Shown one piece after another: positions 1 to 7,790 of a DNA stretch of 11,289 nt (the stretch's first letter is position 1; each line of letters opens with the position of its first letter). The DNA comes from Bacillaceae bacterium UBA7792 (GTDB lineage: Bacteria; Bacillota; Bacilli; Bacillales; Cytobacillaceae), in NCBI GenBank assembly GCA_002480735.1, contig DLCS01000031.1, forward strand, positions 1 to 11,289. The letters run 5' to 3'. A program made the translations under genes and the position numbers. Under the pieces are notes generated by a model, which worked only from the letters and a program-made list of their open reading frames with translations, did no database searches and was not told the origin of the DNA.

Positions 1-25
1 GCCTAAAGCTTATATAGCTTCAGGC
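1..25 (-). terminator. Hairpin after the SLH/Ig-like operon
   Basis: Ten-base arms at 1-10 and 16-25 enclose the five-base loop TATAT. Read on the minus strand, all ten pairs form, one of them G-U. The hairpin begins 12 nt after the stop codon of the SLH gene, where an intrinsic terminator for the three-gene operon would be expected. The U-tract that would complete it lies outside the window, so termination is inferred. Confidence 0.55.
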
Positions 26-37
26 AAGGCATTATCA

Positions 38-703
38 TTAATAAATATCAATAACCTTAAAACTGTCATCTCCAGGATTTTTGCCTCCATTTGCAGGGTC
101 TGATAGTTTCATAACTTTAGCCATGAGGGTAGCAAATTCTGCTCGTTTGATGGCATTGTCAGGCCCAAAGGTGTTATTTGGGTAGCCTGTGGATATTTCA
201 TGTGCCACAAGTACTTGTATATCCTTGTAGGCCCAATGCTTAGTTGTTACGTCCTTGAAGAAAACTTTGGACGTTTTCTGCTCTAAATCAAACGACCGAT
301 TGATGATGGCAGCCATTTCTGCCCTTGATAGTGTTCTGTTTGGGTAAAAGTAGTCGTTCGTACCTTTGAAGATTCCTGCCTCCACGGCTGCGGCAATTTC
401 ATTAAACCCATCAGATCCTCTTTTTACATCATTGAAATTCGGGTTAGATGGATTCGTTGTGTTCAATCCAAGAGCCCTAACCATCATCCTTGCCGCATCA
501 ACACGGCGAATCGTGTCCTCTGGTCCAAACTTTCCGTTTGGGTACCCGTTGATAATTTTCTTTTCCACTAAATAATCAATCGCATCCTTTGCCCAATAGT
601 CGCTCCGTACATCGCTGAAGGAGGTCTTAGCAATGGCCGTCATTCCGAAAAGGAGGAAACCTACGAGCGAAGTGACGATTATTATAAAACTAGCTTTCTT
701 CAT
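38..703 (-). CDS. Small secreted protein with three SLH domains
   Basis: A 221-residue exported protein made almost entirely of S-layer homology domains. A Sec signal peptide (lysines at 2-3, hydrophobic 6-22, likely cut after A-I-A at 25) is followed by SLH repeats at about 28-80, 89-140 and 147-200. Typical signatures are visible: SFSDV and FFKDV starts, INGYPNGKFGP and STGYPNNTFGP turns, and SRAE and KRAE forms of the TRAE motif. The first repeat has RRVD instead, so it may bind less well. Three SLH repeats normally form one unit that binds pyruvylated secondary cell-wall polymer. There is no other domain, only a short polar tail rich in G, D and N, so this is a wall-binding module without an enzyme. 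The ATG is preceded by GGAGGT, and the gene begins 17 nt after the Ig-like gene, as last gene of the operon. It could be a minor S-layer component, a spacer, or an adaptor. Confidence 0.9.
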   Translation of the reverse strand: MKKASFIIIVTSLVGFLLFGMTAIAKTSFSDVRSDYWAKDAIDYLVEKKIINGYPNGKFGPEDTIRRVDAARMMVRALGLNTTNPSNPNFNDVKRGSDGFNEIAAAVEAGIFKGTNDYFYPNRTLSRAEMAAIINRSFDLEQKTSKVFFKDVTTKHWAYKDIQVLVAHEISTGYPNNTFGPDNAIKRAEFATLMAKVMKLSDPANGGKNPGDDSFKVIDIY

Positions 704-720
704 TGTAGATACCTCCAGCG

Positions 721-1368
721 TTAATTCACTTTATAATCCTTTGAGAATATTCTTTTTCCGTTCATATCATAGGCTTGAATTTTAACTGTACTCCCTGAAC
801 TAATCCCCGTTAGTCCAGTGCTATAAGTATTATTCCCCAAATAATGGAGCTCCTTGGAGTTGGCTGTTACCCTAACTACTGTGTCATTACTAATCACATT
901 CACAGTCGTCGCAAAAGCATTTGTGGAGAAGGTAACACTTCTTATAGCATCTCCATCCTGGCCATCTTGAGAATCAGACCCATTGACAACAAAGGGCATG
1001 ATGATCCCCTTACCTAGCTTTTCTCCTTTTTCGGAGACTATTTCACTGCTTATATTTAGTCGGTATTTCACATTCTCTTGATAAGGCTCTCTTGGTGTGA
1101 CAATGATGGATTTCTTATCGCTAGAAAGAGTTGCTGTTGTGAAAAACAAGCGGTAATTCTCATCCTCGACGTAAACAGTTGAATCTTTAATCGATGTCGC
1201 CTTTAATGGTTTGCTGAAAGCGATGGTCCAAACCTTTTTCGTATCTGTAACTTTTTTCTCACTCCATGTATCTACTGCATCGGTGGCACTTGGGCGGATA
1301 TTCGGTAACAAGAGTAGTAGCACAAGAGCCGCTAAAACCGAAGTAATGATGGCTTTTCTCTTATTCAT
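721..1368 (-). CDS. Membrane-tethered or secreted protein with SbsA-type Ig-like domain
   Basis: About 215 residues. Basic N-terminus (NKRK), then a leucine-rich hydrophobic segment at about 7-22 that is either a signal peptide or an uncleaved anchor. Residues about 34-130 look like a Big_5/SbsA-type Ig-like domain: W-T-I-A-F-S-K-P-L near its start, a middle SSDKKSIIVTP strand, and a Y-x-L-x-I-S-S-E-I strand followed by an E-K-G-E-K-L-G turn. The final 85 residues are a second beta-rich region with no family I recognise. These domains are structural, common in surface and S-layer proteins, and no catalytic residues are evident. The preferred start is the ATG at 1368, which overlaps the upstream stop as TGATG. 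A GTG three bases earlier (1371) is also possible. The overlap implies translational coupling; the only ribosome-site candidate is a weak GGTGG. Confidence 0.85.
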   Translation of the reverse strand: MNKRKAIITSVLAALVLLLLLPNIRPSATDAVDTWSEKKVTDTKKVWTIAFSKPLKATSIKDSTVYVEDENYRLFFTTATLSSDKKSIIVTPREPYQENVKYRLNISSEIVSEKGEKLGKGIIMPFVVNGSDSQDGQDGDAIRSVTFSTNAFATTVNVISNDTVVRVTANSKELHYLGNNTYSTGLTGISSGSTVKIQAYDMNGKRIFSKDYKVN

Positions 1369-2447
1369 CACTGCTGCACCACCCGTACTTTAATCTCATC
1401 CATTCGATTTTCATCAAGTAACCCCTGTAAATCACTTGGGCGATTTAATAAATCGTAAAGCGTAAAGGTTCTGCCTGCGTAGCGAAAGCGATCCTTTTGC
1501 TTGACCGTTGTAATATTCTTTGACTCTAGTGGAATCTTAACAATTCTTTTGTCTAAAATAATATCATTGCTGTCATAGAGCACTACTTCAATATCGAATG
1601 ATGTAGTATCCGGTAAACGTGTATAGGCAAAATCAAGCATTTTCTTCCCCGTATTCGAAGTAATATTAAAATTATCCACCGTTTGAGTGGATTGAATGGC
1701 AACCCCATTTCGTTTCGGAGTCACTTCAATCCTTTTAACATCTCCAAATGAGTTATCAAGCGTTTTATTTTCAAACGAGATATCGATGTTTGTTACAGAC
1801 TCTATCGTGCTATTTTGAACTATTTCCTGGCGTTTGTGGATGACTGAAATTTCCTCGAGATAACGGTCTGGAGCTGTGACTCTTATCTTTCTAGGGGTGT
1901 AGTCTTCAATGATCCGGTTAATTTCTCTACTACCAGACATCAATTGATAGAATGTCAAAAAACTTGTGCTGATATTGTAGGTAATACTTGGGGATGTTCC
2001 ATAAAAGGTTAAAAAATTAGCCCCCGTATTATCTAATAAGATATGATCGGTGATTTCGAGTCGATAATCTTTATTCTTCACCCATTTCACAGCACCTGCA
2101 GGATTTGGCGTAATAATTAGTTTCTTTTTTGACGTATCGAGGCTCATCGTGATCTCGACTGGCAAGCCTGAGCTCAGTTCTATGAGGCGAATTCCGGGAT
2201 GTGCTGCAGAAGGTCCGAATGAGGAACCGGTATAATATCCTCCAGCATAACTTGTATTCCATTGCACTGGACCATCAAACTCGATAACAATTGGTGATGT
2301 TACTTCGAGATATGCTGTGTCGGGGTGCTTCAAAATTGAACGTGCATATGATTTCGATGGTACTGCTAAAGCAGCAAAAGTTGCAAACGCTACCAGCACC
2401 ATGATTGTTTTAAAAAGAACCTTCCTATTTATTCTAGAGGTCTCCAT
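1368..2447 (-). CDS. Secreted protein of unknown function with N-terminal Ig-like domain
   Basis: A 359-residue exported protein, first gene of the minus-strand operon. The N-terminus has basic residues and a hydrophobic core at about 10-29, with a likely signal-peptidase site after S-Y-A at 35. Residues about 38-150 resemble a bacterial Ig-like (Big_5-like) domain: I-V-I-E-F-D-G-P-V-Q-W, then a K-K-K-L-I-I-T-P-N-P strand and D-Y-R-L-E-I-T-D-H-I-L-L-D. The same layout occurs in the next gene, so the two may be distant paralogues. The rest, about 155-359, is polar and beta-rich with no motif I recognise. There is no SLH domain or LPXTG signal, so attachment to the wall would need a partner, possibly the SLH protein two genes downstream. 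GGAAGGTGA lies at good spacing before the ATG, and a sigma-A-like promoter is 54 bp upstream. Confidence 0.85.
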   Translation of the reverse strand: METSRINRKVLFKTIMVLVAFATFAALAVPSKSYARSILKHPDTAYLEVTSPIVIEFDGPVQWNTSYAGGYYTGSSFGPSAAHPGIRLIELSSGLPVEITMSLDTSKKKLIITPNPAGAVKWVKNKDYRLEITDHILLDNTGANFLTFYGTSPSITYNISTSFLTFYQLMSGSREINRIIEDYTPRKIRVTAPDRYLEEISVIHKRQEIVQNSTIESVTNIDISFENKTLDNSFGDVKRIEVTPKRNGVAIQSTQTVDNFNITSNTGKKMLDFAYTRLPDTTSFDIEVVLYDSNDIILDKRIVKIPLESKNITTVKQKDRFRYAGRTFTLYDLLNRPSDLQGLLDENRMDEIKVRVVQQ

Positions 2448-2500
2448 ATCGTCACCTTCCTACCTAAAATTTCATTTATATTAATAATTTACCTTACTAA

Positions 2501-2529
2501 AATATAACATTATTACTATTGTTTCACAA
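2501..2529 (-). promoter_or_regulatory. Sigma-A-like promoter of the SLH/Ig-like operon
   Basis: On the minus strand TTGTGA (2529-2524) is followed after exactly 17 bases by TATATT (2506-2501), with a TG one base before it (extended -10). Transcription would start near 2494 and leave a leader of about 47 nt. A perfect 0A-box core lies two bases upstream of the -35. Start site inferred only. Confidence 0.6.
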
Positions 2530-2531
2530 GA

Positions 2532-2538
2532 TTCGACA
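2532..2538 (-). promoter_or_regulatory. Spo0A-box core facing the SLH/Ig-like operon
   Basis: The minus strand reads TGTCGAA, a perfect match to the core 0A box bound by the sporulation regulator Spo0A. Its centre is about -41 from the predicted minus-strand start, touching the -35 hexamer, the position used at Spo0A-activated sigma-A promoters such as spoIIG. Binding is inferred. Confidence 0.45.
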
Positions 2539-2551
2539 GGGGTTGGAAACG

Positions 2552-2566
2552 TTTGGCAATGCCAAA
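2552..2566. repeat. 15-bp palindrome, possible operator
   Basis: TTTGGCAATGCCAAA consists of perfect seven-base arms around a central A. It sits 22 bp upstream of the -35 of the minus-strand promoter and about 180 bp upstream of the plus-strand promoter. Symmetry and place suggest a dimeric regulator site, but I cannot name the regulator. Confidence 0.35.
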
Positions 2567-2701
2567 ACCTTTGTAAACAATACAATCATTCATCATTTCA
2601 ACATCTTGGCCTGAACTCTATTTGCAAGTATTTAGAAGATATCATCCTCCCTAAATGTTTACATATCTTGATGTAATTTTTCCTGAGTTTATGTAAATCC
2701 T

Positions 2702-2708
2702 TGTCGAA
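2702..2708 (+). promoter_or_regulatory. Spo0A-box core facing the protease gene
   Basis: TGTCGAA (TTGTCGAA with the preceding T) is a perfect 0A-box core in the direction of the protease gene. It lies about 75 bp upstream of the predicted plus-strand start, so it is less well placed for classical activation than the minus-strand copy unless another promoter is used. Confidence 0.4.
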
Positions 2709-2747
2709 TATTTACTGATTATTACTTTTATTTAGAAATTTACTATC

Positions 2748-2776
2748 TTTCAAAATTATTCCTACAATGCTAAAAT
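2748..2776 (+). promoter_or_regulatory. Candidate extended -10 promoter of the protease gene
   Basis: TGCTAAAAT at 2768-2776 is an extended -10 element, with a weak -35 TTTCAA at 2748-2753 (17-bp spacer). Predicted start is near 2783, giving a leader of about 57 nt. CTACAA (2762-2767) and TTGTAG (2782-2787) form a six-base inverted repeat around the -10 and could be an operator. The weak -35 would fit a promoter that needs an activator. Confidence 0.4.
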
Positions 2777-2789
2777 TATCCTTGTAGTA

Positions 2790-2798
2790 GAAAGGAGG
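2790..2798 (+). promoter_or_regulatory. Stab-SD-like GAAAGGAGG in the protease leader
   Basis: GAAAGGAGG is a perfect Shine-Dalgarno sequence with no start codon at usable distance. It is separate from the true ribosome site 35 bp downstream. It is identical to the Stab-SD near the 5' end of B. thuringiensis cry3A mRNA, which is known to stabilise that transcript by 30S binding. Here it would lie about eight bases from the predicted 5' end. The role is inferred from identity and position. Confidence 0.45.
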
Positions 2799-2824
2799 AT
2801 AGAGGTAACTACGTAACAACAAAC

Positions 2825-2842
2825 AAAGGAGGAAACCACTTG
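2825..2842 (+). promoter_or_regulatory. Ribosome site and TTG start of the protease
   Basis: AAAGGAGG (2825-2832) is followed after seven bases by TTG (2840-2842). The TTG directly precedes a typical signal peptide (FKKSFAILL) and no ATG lies nearby in frame, so the TTG is the start despite being a rare initiation codon. Confidence 0.85.
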
Positions 2843-5800
2843 TTTAAGAAAAGCTTTGCCATTCTCTTAATCTTTCTTTTAGTATTTAGTAGTTCCGCAT
2901 TCGGAGCAACTCTACCACTAAAAGAAAAAACAGAGAAACCAAAAAGAAGCAGTTACCAGATTAACAAAGAAGAGTTTGATCAACAGTACAAACCAAAGGA
3001 CAAGGTTAGAATTGTCGTAGAATTAAAGGAAAAACCAGCAATTGACTACGCTCAAGAAAAAGGTATCAAGTTTAGTGACTTACCGACACCAACGAAAGAA
3101 AAACTTCAGAAGGATATCCTCACATCTCAAGATAAAGTCAAATCACAAATTAAGTCCAAGCAGATAAAAATTGAATACATCAACCAATTTACTAATGTTG
3201 TAAATGGGTTCAGTGCCAAAGTTGAATATGGAAACCTTCCGCTAATCGAACAATTAGAGAATGTGGCAGATGTACATATTGTCAATGAGTACGAGCGCCC
3301 AAGTGAAAAACCAGAAATGAAATACAGTAAGGAGCTTGTCCAAGCCCAAGAGGCATGGAGAGATTACAAATTCAAGGGTGAAGGAATGGTTGTCGGTGTT
3401 ATCGATACCGGAATGGATCCTTCCCATAGAGATATGATTCTTACAGACAATGATACTGCCAAACTAAAAAAATCTGATGTTGAAAATAGAATTGGCACAA
3501 ACGGTTTGCAAGGCAAGTATTATACGGATAAGGTTCCTTATGGTTACAACTATATGGACCACAATCATACGATTCAAGATAAAGGTGCAGAAGCATCCAT
3601 GCACGGAATGCATGTTTCAGGAACTGTTGCCGCAAACGGAGATGAAGAAAATAACGGGATTCAAGGAATTGCTCCAGAGGCACAAATCTTAGCCCTCAAG
3701 GTATTTGGAAATGATCCCGAGTTCCCATCCACATTTGGGGATATTTATGTAAAGGCCATTGATGACGCAATCGCACTTGGTGCGGATGTTCTAAATATGA
3801 GCTTGGGTTCCACTGCAGGATTTGTTTCTCCAGAGGACCCAGAGCAAAAGGCTATTCAAAAAGCGGTCGACAACGGGATTCTAATGGCTATTTCAGCAGG
3901 AAACTCCGCACATTTTGGTAATGGATTTGCAAACCCTTATGCAGAAAATCCAGATATTGGTGTTTCAGGATCGCCAGGTCTTTCTTACCATTCCCTACAA
4001 GTAGCTTCTTCCGAAAATAAGTTCATGGACTTAGATGCCGTCAGCTACAAAATCGGAGAGGAAACTGGAAAGGCTCCATTCTTATCAGCTAGTAGTGTTC
4101 ATCCTAATAATGTAGAAACAAAAACCTTTGAATTGGCTTATGGTGGACTTGGGAAACCAGAGGAATTAGCAAATGTTGACGGAAAATATGCCCTCATCGT
4201 TCGAGGGGAACTTGCTTTTACTGAGAAAGTATTAAATGCCCAAGCCGCTGGCGCATTAGGTGTTATTATCTACAATAACGCAGACGGATATGTCAACATG
4301 GCAACCGATGCAGCGATTAAAATCCCACAATTGTTCATGCTAAAAGCAAATGGGGACAAACTTGCAAAAGCGTTAAAAGAAAATCAAAAAGTAACCATTA
4401 CCTTTGAGGGTGATAAAACAACCGCACCAAACCCTGAAGCTGGAAAAATGAGTGACTTCACATCATGGGGACTAACACCAAACCTTGATTTCAAGCCAGA
4501 AATCACGGCTCCTGGTGGACAAATCTATTCAACCCTTGAAAACAACGAGTACGGAATGATGAGCGGTACATCAATGGCAGCACCACATGTTGCGGGTGGT
4601 TCGGCACTTGTACTACAGAGGGTTGATAAGGAATTTAAGCTATCAGGTCTTGAGCGAGTGAAGATGGCGAAGAATCTGATGATGAATACAGCACAGCCGA
4701 TTACTGATCAAGGTATTCTTAATTCATCATTTGGGTGGGAAACACCATACTCGCCACGTCGCCAGGGTGCTGGAATTATGCAGTTGCATTCTGCTCTCTC
4801 CTCTCCCGTTATCGTGACAGAAAAAACCACAAATGAAGGAAAGGTTGCGCTCAAAGAGGTTGGGGAGAAAATTGAATTCACCCTAAAAGTGAAGAACTAC
4901 AGTAATACTGATGTTAAGTACGATGTTCATGGAAATCTGCAAACCGATTTTGCAGGATGGGGCGAATTTGGGTACAATCCTGACGAACTTGAAGCACAGC
5001 CAATATTGGATGCAGAGATTACAATCAATGGTGAGAATACTAAACAGATTACAGTACCTGCGAAAGATACAGTTGAATTCAAAGTACAGGTTGATTTAAG
5101 TAATGCAAAAGTGGATGATCCTTCCGTCTCGGGAAAATGGGGAATACCTGTCGACATCAACGAAGTCTTCCCTAACGGCTACTTCGTGGAAGGATTCGTA
5201 ACATTAGTCGACCCAGAAGACAAAAATCCTGAGCTTTCTGTCCCATATGTTGGTTTTAAAGGTGATTGGAACGCAGCACCAATTGTTGATGCCTATGCGG
5301 ATAGTGGAGATTCCTTCTATGACTATACAGGCCTAATAGACGAGAACGGGTACTATTTAGGACAGAATCCATTGATAAAAGGTATTAAACCTGATAAAAA
5401 TGCGATTTCTCCAAACGGAGACGGCACTCAGGATTCTACAATACCTGTACTCTCCTTCCTACGTAATGCGAAAAAAGTTGAATTTAACATTCTAGATCAG
5501 GAAGGTAACCATTTAAGAACAATCCGAACAGAAAATGAAATTCGCAAGAACTATTATGACCGTGGTCTTGCACCGATGTACTCTCTTAACCCTGCAAGAG
5601 GTTGGGATGGCAAAATTAATAACGAAGTAGTGGAAGGCGATTATATTTTTGAAGTAAAAGCTACATTAGACTATCCTGGTGCTGAGCCACAAAGCTTCCC
5701 AATGCCAGTGAAAGTTGATACTACTAAGCCGACACTTGAAGCAAGCTATGCGGATGGAGTTGTGACACTCGCAGCGGCCGATAATGAGAATGGAAGCGGT

Positions 5801-7735
5801 GTTGCTTACGTTGAGTTGAGACTAGGTGGCAAATCTGTAGCTCTCCTTTCTGGTGATGAAACAGAGCACGAGCTTGGCCTTGGATCGGGACAAACATTAA
5901 CAGTCGTAGCCGTTGACTACGCAGGAAACGAAGTAAAGGAAACTATCCTTAATAAGGATGAAGAGGAAACAGATGTACCAGATATACGCGTCCTCACTCC
6001 TGAAGCATTCAGCACTTTAGGCGAGAAGGAAGTTGCTGTTTCTGGATACGTTGCGGACAACTCAGGAATTGAATCATTAACAATCGGTGGTAAAGAGGTT
6101 GACGTAGCCTATAATGAAGAAACAGACCGATATGAATTCCACACTACTTTGGAGTTTGAAACCGACGGAGTCCATCGCTTTGATATTGCAGGAGAAGATG
6201 GGAATGGAACTGAGATTTCTTTCTCAAGAACGGTCTTTGTGGACACTACAGCACCAACACTAAATGTAACAGGGGCACCTTCCTCTGTTGGGAAAGGTGA
6301 TCCTAATCCAAAAGTATCTGTTGAATTAACGGATAATTTTGATGAAATTCGCCTTAAAGTTAACGGTAGCGAGGTCTTCTACAATGAATTCAAAGAACCA
6401 TTTGATATGCGTGCATTTGAAAAGACCATCAAGGATATTGAACTTAAGCTTAAGGATGGGGTCAACAAGTTCGTATTCGAAGTGACTGATTTAGCTGGGC
6501 ACAAGGCAACACAAGAGATTCAGATAACTAAGCTTACTGAATCACCTGGTGGTGGAGGTGGTGGAATACCTGTCCCAGTTCAACCGACCTTACCTAGTGA
6601 TCAAGGGGATTACAAAGTCGATGATAAGGAAGCTACGTTAGTCGTTGATGGCAACAAATTAGAATCTGCTATTAAAGATTCTACAAAAGGAGAAGTGGTC
6701 GTAGATTTATCTGCAGCTTCTAACAAGAACATCCCGTCAATCCTAACAGCACTAAAGTCTGACACAATAAAGAAAATTGCAGATAATAATAAATCACTTG
6801 TCTTACAAACAGGGAAGGCAGCTGTAACGATCCCTGCATCAGTCTTAGCTGATTTAGCGAAAGCTGCAACTGGAAATGTAGAAATCTCCATAAAGCAGGA
6901 AGAGCCAAAAGCTGGTACAAACTTTGTTTCTAAGGTATACGATTTCAACATTTCTTATCAAAATAATGGTAAGGCTACAGCCTTTGACCAATTTAAAGAG
7001 CCAGTCACAGTCGAAATGGCCATTACAGGTTCAACAATCAAGGATAAGCGCAAGACTGCAGCCTATTATTTTGATGAAAAAGAAAATAAGTGGGTCTATA
7101 GCGGAGGAAAAGTTGTTGGCGATAAAGTCCAATTTAAGACCTCTCACTTCTCTAAATATGTAGCCTTAGAGCATTCCATTTCATTCAAGGATGTTGAAAA
7201 GCATTGGGCTAAAGACGAAATTGAGGTATTAGCTTCCAGATCAATCACCTCAGGTAAGACAGCCGACATCTATGCACCAGCTGATAAATTAACTAGAGCT
7301 GAATTTGCAGTACTACTTGTGAGAGCACTAAATATTCCAACAAAATCGTATGAGGGTGTTTTCTCTGACGTTACAGAAAAGCAGGGCTGGAGCGTTCTAC
7401 AGATTGAAGCCGCGAGCCGTGCCGGAATTGTCAACGGAGATCCGTCAGGAAAATACAACCCACAGGATAAAATAACTCGTGAACAAATGGCCACAATGAT
7501 TATTCGTGCTATCCAATATAAGGATAAGAGTCTATTAAAAGATTTGAAGCCGAATAAGAAATTTAGTGACCAAGCGCAAATTAGCAGCTACGCTAAAGAA
7601 GCGGTTCAACAAGCGGCCGAGCTAGGCATCATTAAAGGAAAGACAAGCACAACATTCGCTCCTAAGGACCCTACAAACCGTGGTGAAGCAGCTGTGATGC
7701 TGTATCGCCTGCTTGGTTCCCTAGATGAGTATTAA
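2840..7735 (+). CDS. Large SLH-anchored subtilisin-family (S8) cell-envelope protease
   Basis: A 1631-residue secreted serine endopeptidase of the Vpr/lactocepin/C5a-peptidase type, predicted to be held on the wall. Domains in order: signal peptide 1 to about 23; I9 propeptide about 55-150; S8 catalytic domain about 175-630, with Asp189 (GVIDTG), His255 (HGMHVSG), oxyanion Asn355 (SAGNSA) and Ser578 (SGTSMAAPHVAGG); a PA domain inserted at about 445-525; an Fn3-like domain typical of envelope proteases at about 660-790; a FlgD-like Ig module from about 850 (SPNGDGTQD, later GWDGK and EGDYIFEV); further Ig-like modules to about 1230, two opening with VDTT-P-T-L; a six-glycine linker at 1237-1242; a beta-rich domain about 1250-1430 of a kind often seen before SLH repeats; and three SLH repeats about 1448-1630 (TRAE, TREQ, NRGE). 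All catalytic residues are present. B. subtilis Vpr is about half this length and lacks the SLH anchor. Substrate cannot be told from sequence; nutrient protein, surface-protein processing or host protein are all possible. Confidence 0.95.
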   Translation: MFKKSFAILLIFLLVFSSSAFGATLPLKEKTEKPKRSSYQINKEEFDQQYKPKDKVRIVVELKEKPAIDYAQEKGIKFSDLPTPTKEKLQKDILTSQDKVKSQIKSKQIKIEYINQFTNVVNGFSAKVEYGNLPLIEQLENVADVHIVNEYERPSEKPEMKYSKELVQAQEAWRDYKFKGEGMVVGVIDTGMDPSHRDMILTDNDTAKLKKSDVENRIGTNGLQGKYYTDKVPYGYNYMDHNHTIQDKGAEASMHGMHVSGTVAANGDEENNGIQGIAPEAQILALKVFGNDPEFPSTFGDIYVKAIDDAIALGADVLNMSLGSTAGFVSPEDPEQKAIQKAVDNGILMAISAGNSAHFGNGFANPYAENPDIGVSGSPGLSYHSLQVASSENKFMDLDAVSYKIGEETGKAPFLSASSVHPNNVETKTFELAYGGLGKPEELANVDGKYALIVRGELAFTEKVLNAQAAGALGVIIYNNADGYVNMATDAAIKIPQLFMLKANGDKLAKALKENQKVTITFEGDKTTAPNPEAGKMSDFTSWGLTPNLDFKPEITAPGGQIYSTLENNEYGMMSGTSMAAPHVAGGSALVLQRVDKEFKLSGLERVKMAKNLMMNTAQPITDQGILNSSFGWETPYSPRRQGAGIMQLHSALSSPVIVTEKTTNEGKVALKEVGEKIEFTLKVKNYSNTDVKYDVHGNLQTDFAGWGEFGYNPDELEAQPILDAEITINGENTKQITVPAKDTVEFKVQVDLSNAKVDDPSVSGKWGIPVDINEVFPNGYFVEGFVTLVDPEDKNPELSVPYVGFKGDWNAAPIVDAYADSGDSFYDYTGLIDENGYYLGQNPLIKGIKPDKNAISPNGDGTQDSTIPVLSFLRNAKKVEFNILDQEGNHLRTIRTENEIRKNYYDRGLAPMYSLNPARGWDGKINNEVVEGDYIFEVKATLDYPGAEPQSFPMPVKVDTTKPTLEASYADGVVTLAAADNENGSGVAYVELRLGGKSVALLSGDETEHELGLGSGQTLTVVAVDYAGNEVKETILNKDEEETDVPDIRVLTPEAFSTLGEKEVAVSGYVADNSGIESLTIGGKEVDVAYNEETDRYEFHTTLEFETDGVHRFDIAGEDGNGTEISFSRTVFVDTTAPTLNVTGAPSSVGKGDPNPKVSVELTDNFDEIRLKVNGSEVFYNEFKEPFDMRAFEKTIKDIELKLKDGVNKFVFEVTDLAGHKATQEIQITKLTESPGGGGGGIPVPVQPTLPSDQGDYKVDDKEATLVVDGNKLESAIKDSTKGEVVVDLSAASNKNIPSILTALKSDTIKKIADNNKSLVLQTGKAAVTIPASVLADLAKAATGNVEISIKQEEPKAGTNFVSKVYDFNISYQNNGKATAFDQFKEPVTVEMAITGSTIKDKRKTAAYYFDEKENKWVYSGGKVVGDKVQFKTSHFSKYVALEHSISFKDVEKHWAKDEIEVLASRSITSGKTADIYAPADKLTRAEFAVLLVRALNIPTKSYEGVFSDVTEKQGWSVLQIEAASRAGIVNGDPSGKYNPQDKITREQMATMIIRAIQYKDKSLLKDLKPNKKFSDQAQISSYAKEAVQQAAELGIIKGKTSTTFAPKDPTNRGEAAVMLYRLLGSLDEY

Positions 7736-7747
7736 ATAGTTGTTGGG

Positions 7748-7782
7748 AAGCACGGGAAGCACGGGGACGGTTCTCCTGCTTC
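7748..7782 (+). repeat. REP-like dispersed repeat, copy 1
   Basis: A tandem AAGCACGGG precedes an imperfect palindrome with core GGGGACGGTTCTCC. Positions 7757-7782 are identical for 26 bases to 9887-9912, in the same orientation. The short GC-rich stem with a tetraloop, between genes, is the form of REP elements, which are often moved by RAYT (Y1-type) transposases. No transposase is present in the window. Confidence 0.65.
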
Positions 7783-7790
7783 CCGGTTTT
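7748..7790 (+). terminator. REP-like hairpin serving as probable protease terminator
   Basis: Nine-base arms CGGGAAGCA (7753-7761) and TGCTTCCCG (7777-7785) enclose an inner stem GGGGA/TCTCC with CGGT tetraloop, and GTTTT follows. The hairpin begins 17 nt after the protease stop, so it is well placed as a rho-independent terminator, though the U-tract is short. It is also copy 1 of a dispersed repeat: 7748-7782 matches 9877-9912 apart from one inserted base. Confidence 0.55.

Noticed and set aside
2543..2558. Possible CcpA cre site.
   Set aside because: The 5' half fits WTGNAANCG, but the right half is one base out of register with the consensus CA, so it is not a convincing cre; only the palindrome was kept.
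6610..6951. Minus-strand 113-codon open frame inside the protease gene.
   Set aside because: It is antisense to a well-supported domain of the protease, with no ribosome site and no recognisable features.
7748..7785. CRISPR-like repeat, because AAGCACGGG appears in tandem and the unit recurs.
   Set aside because: Only two copies 2 kb apart, with no regular spacers; the structure fits a REP-type palindrome.
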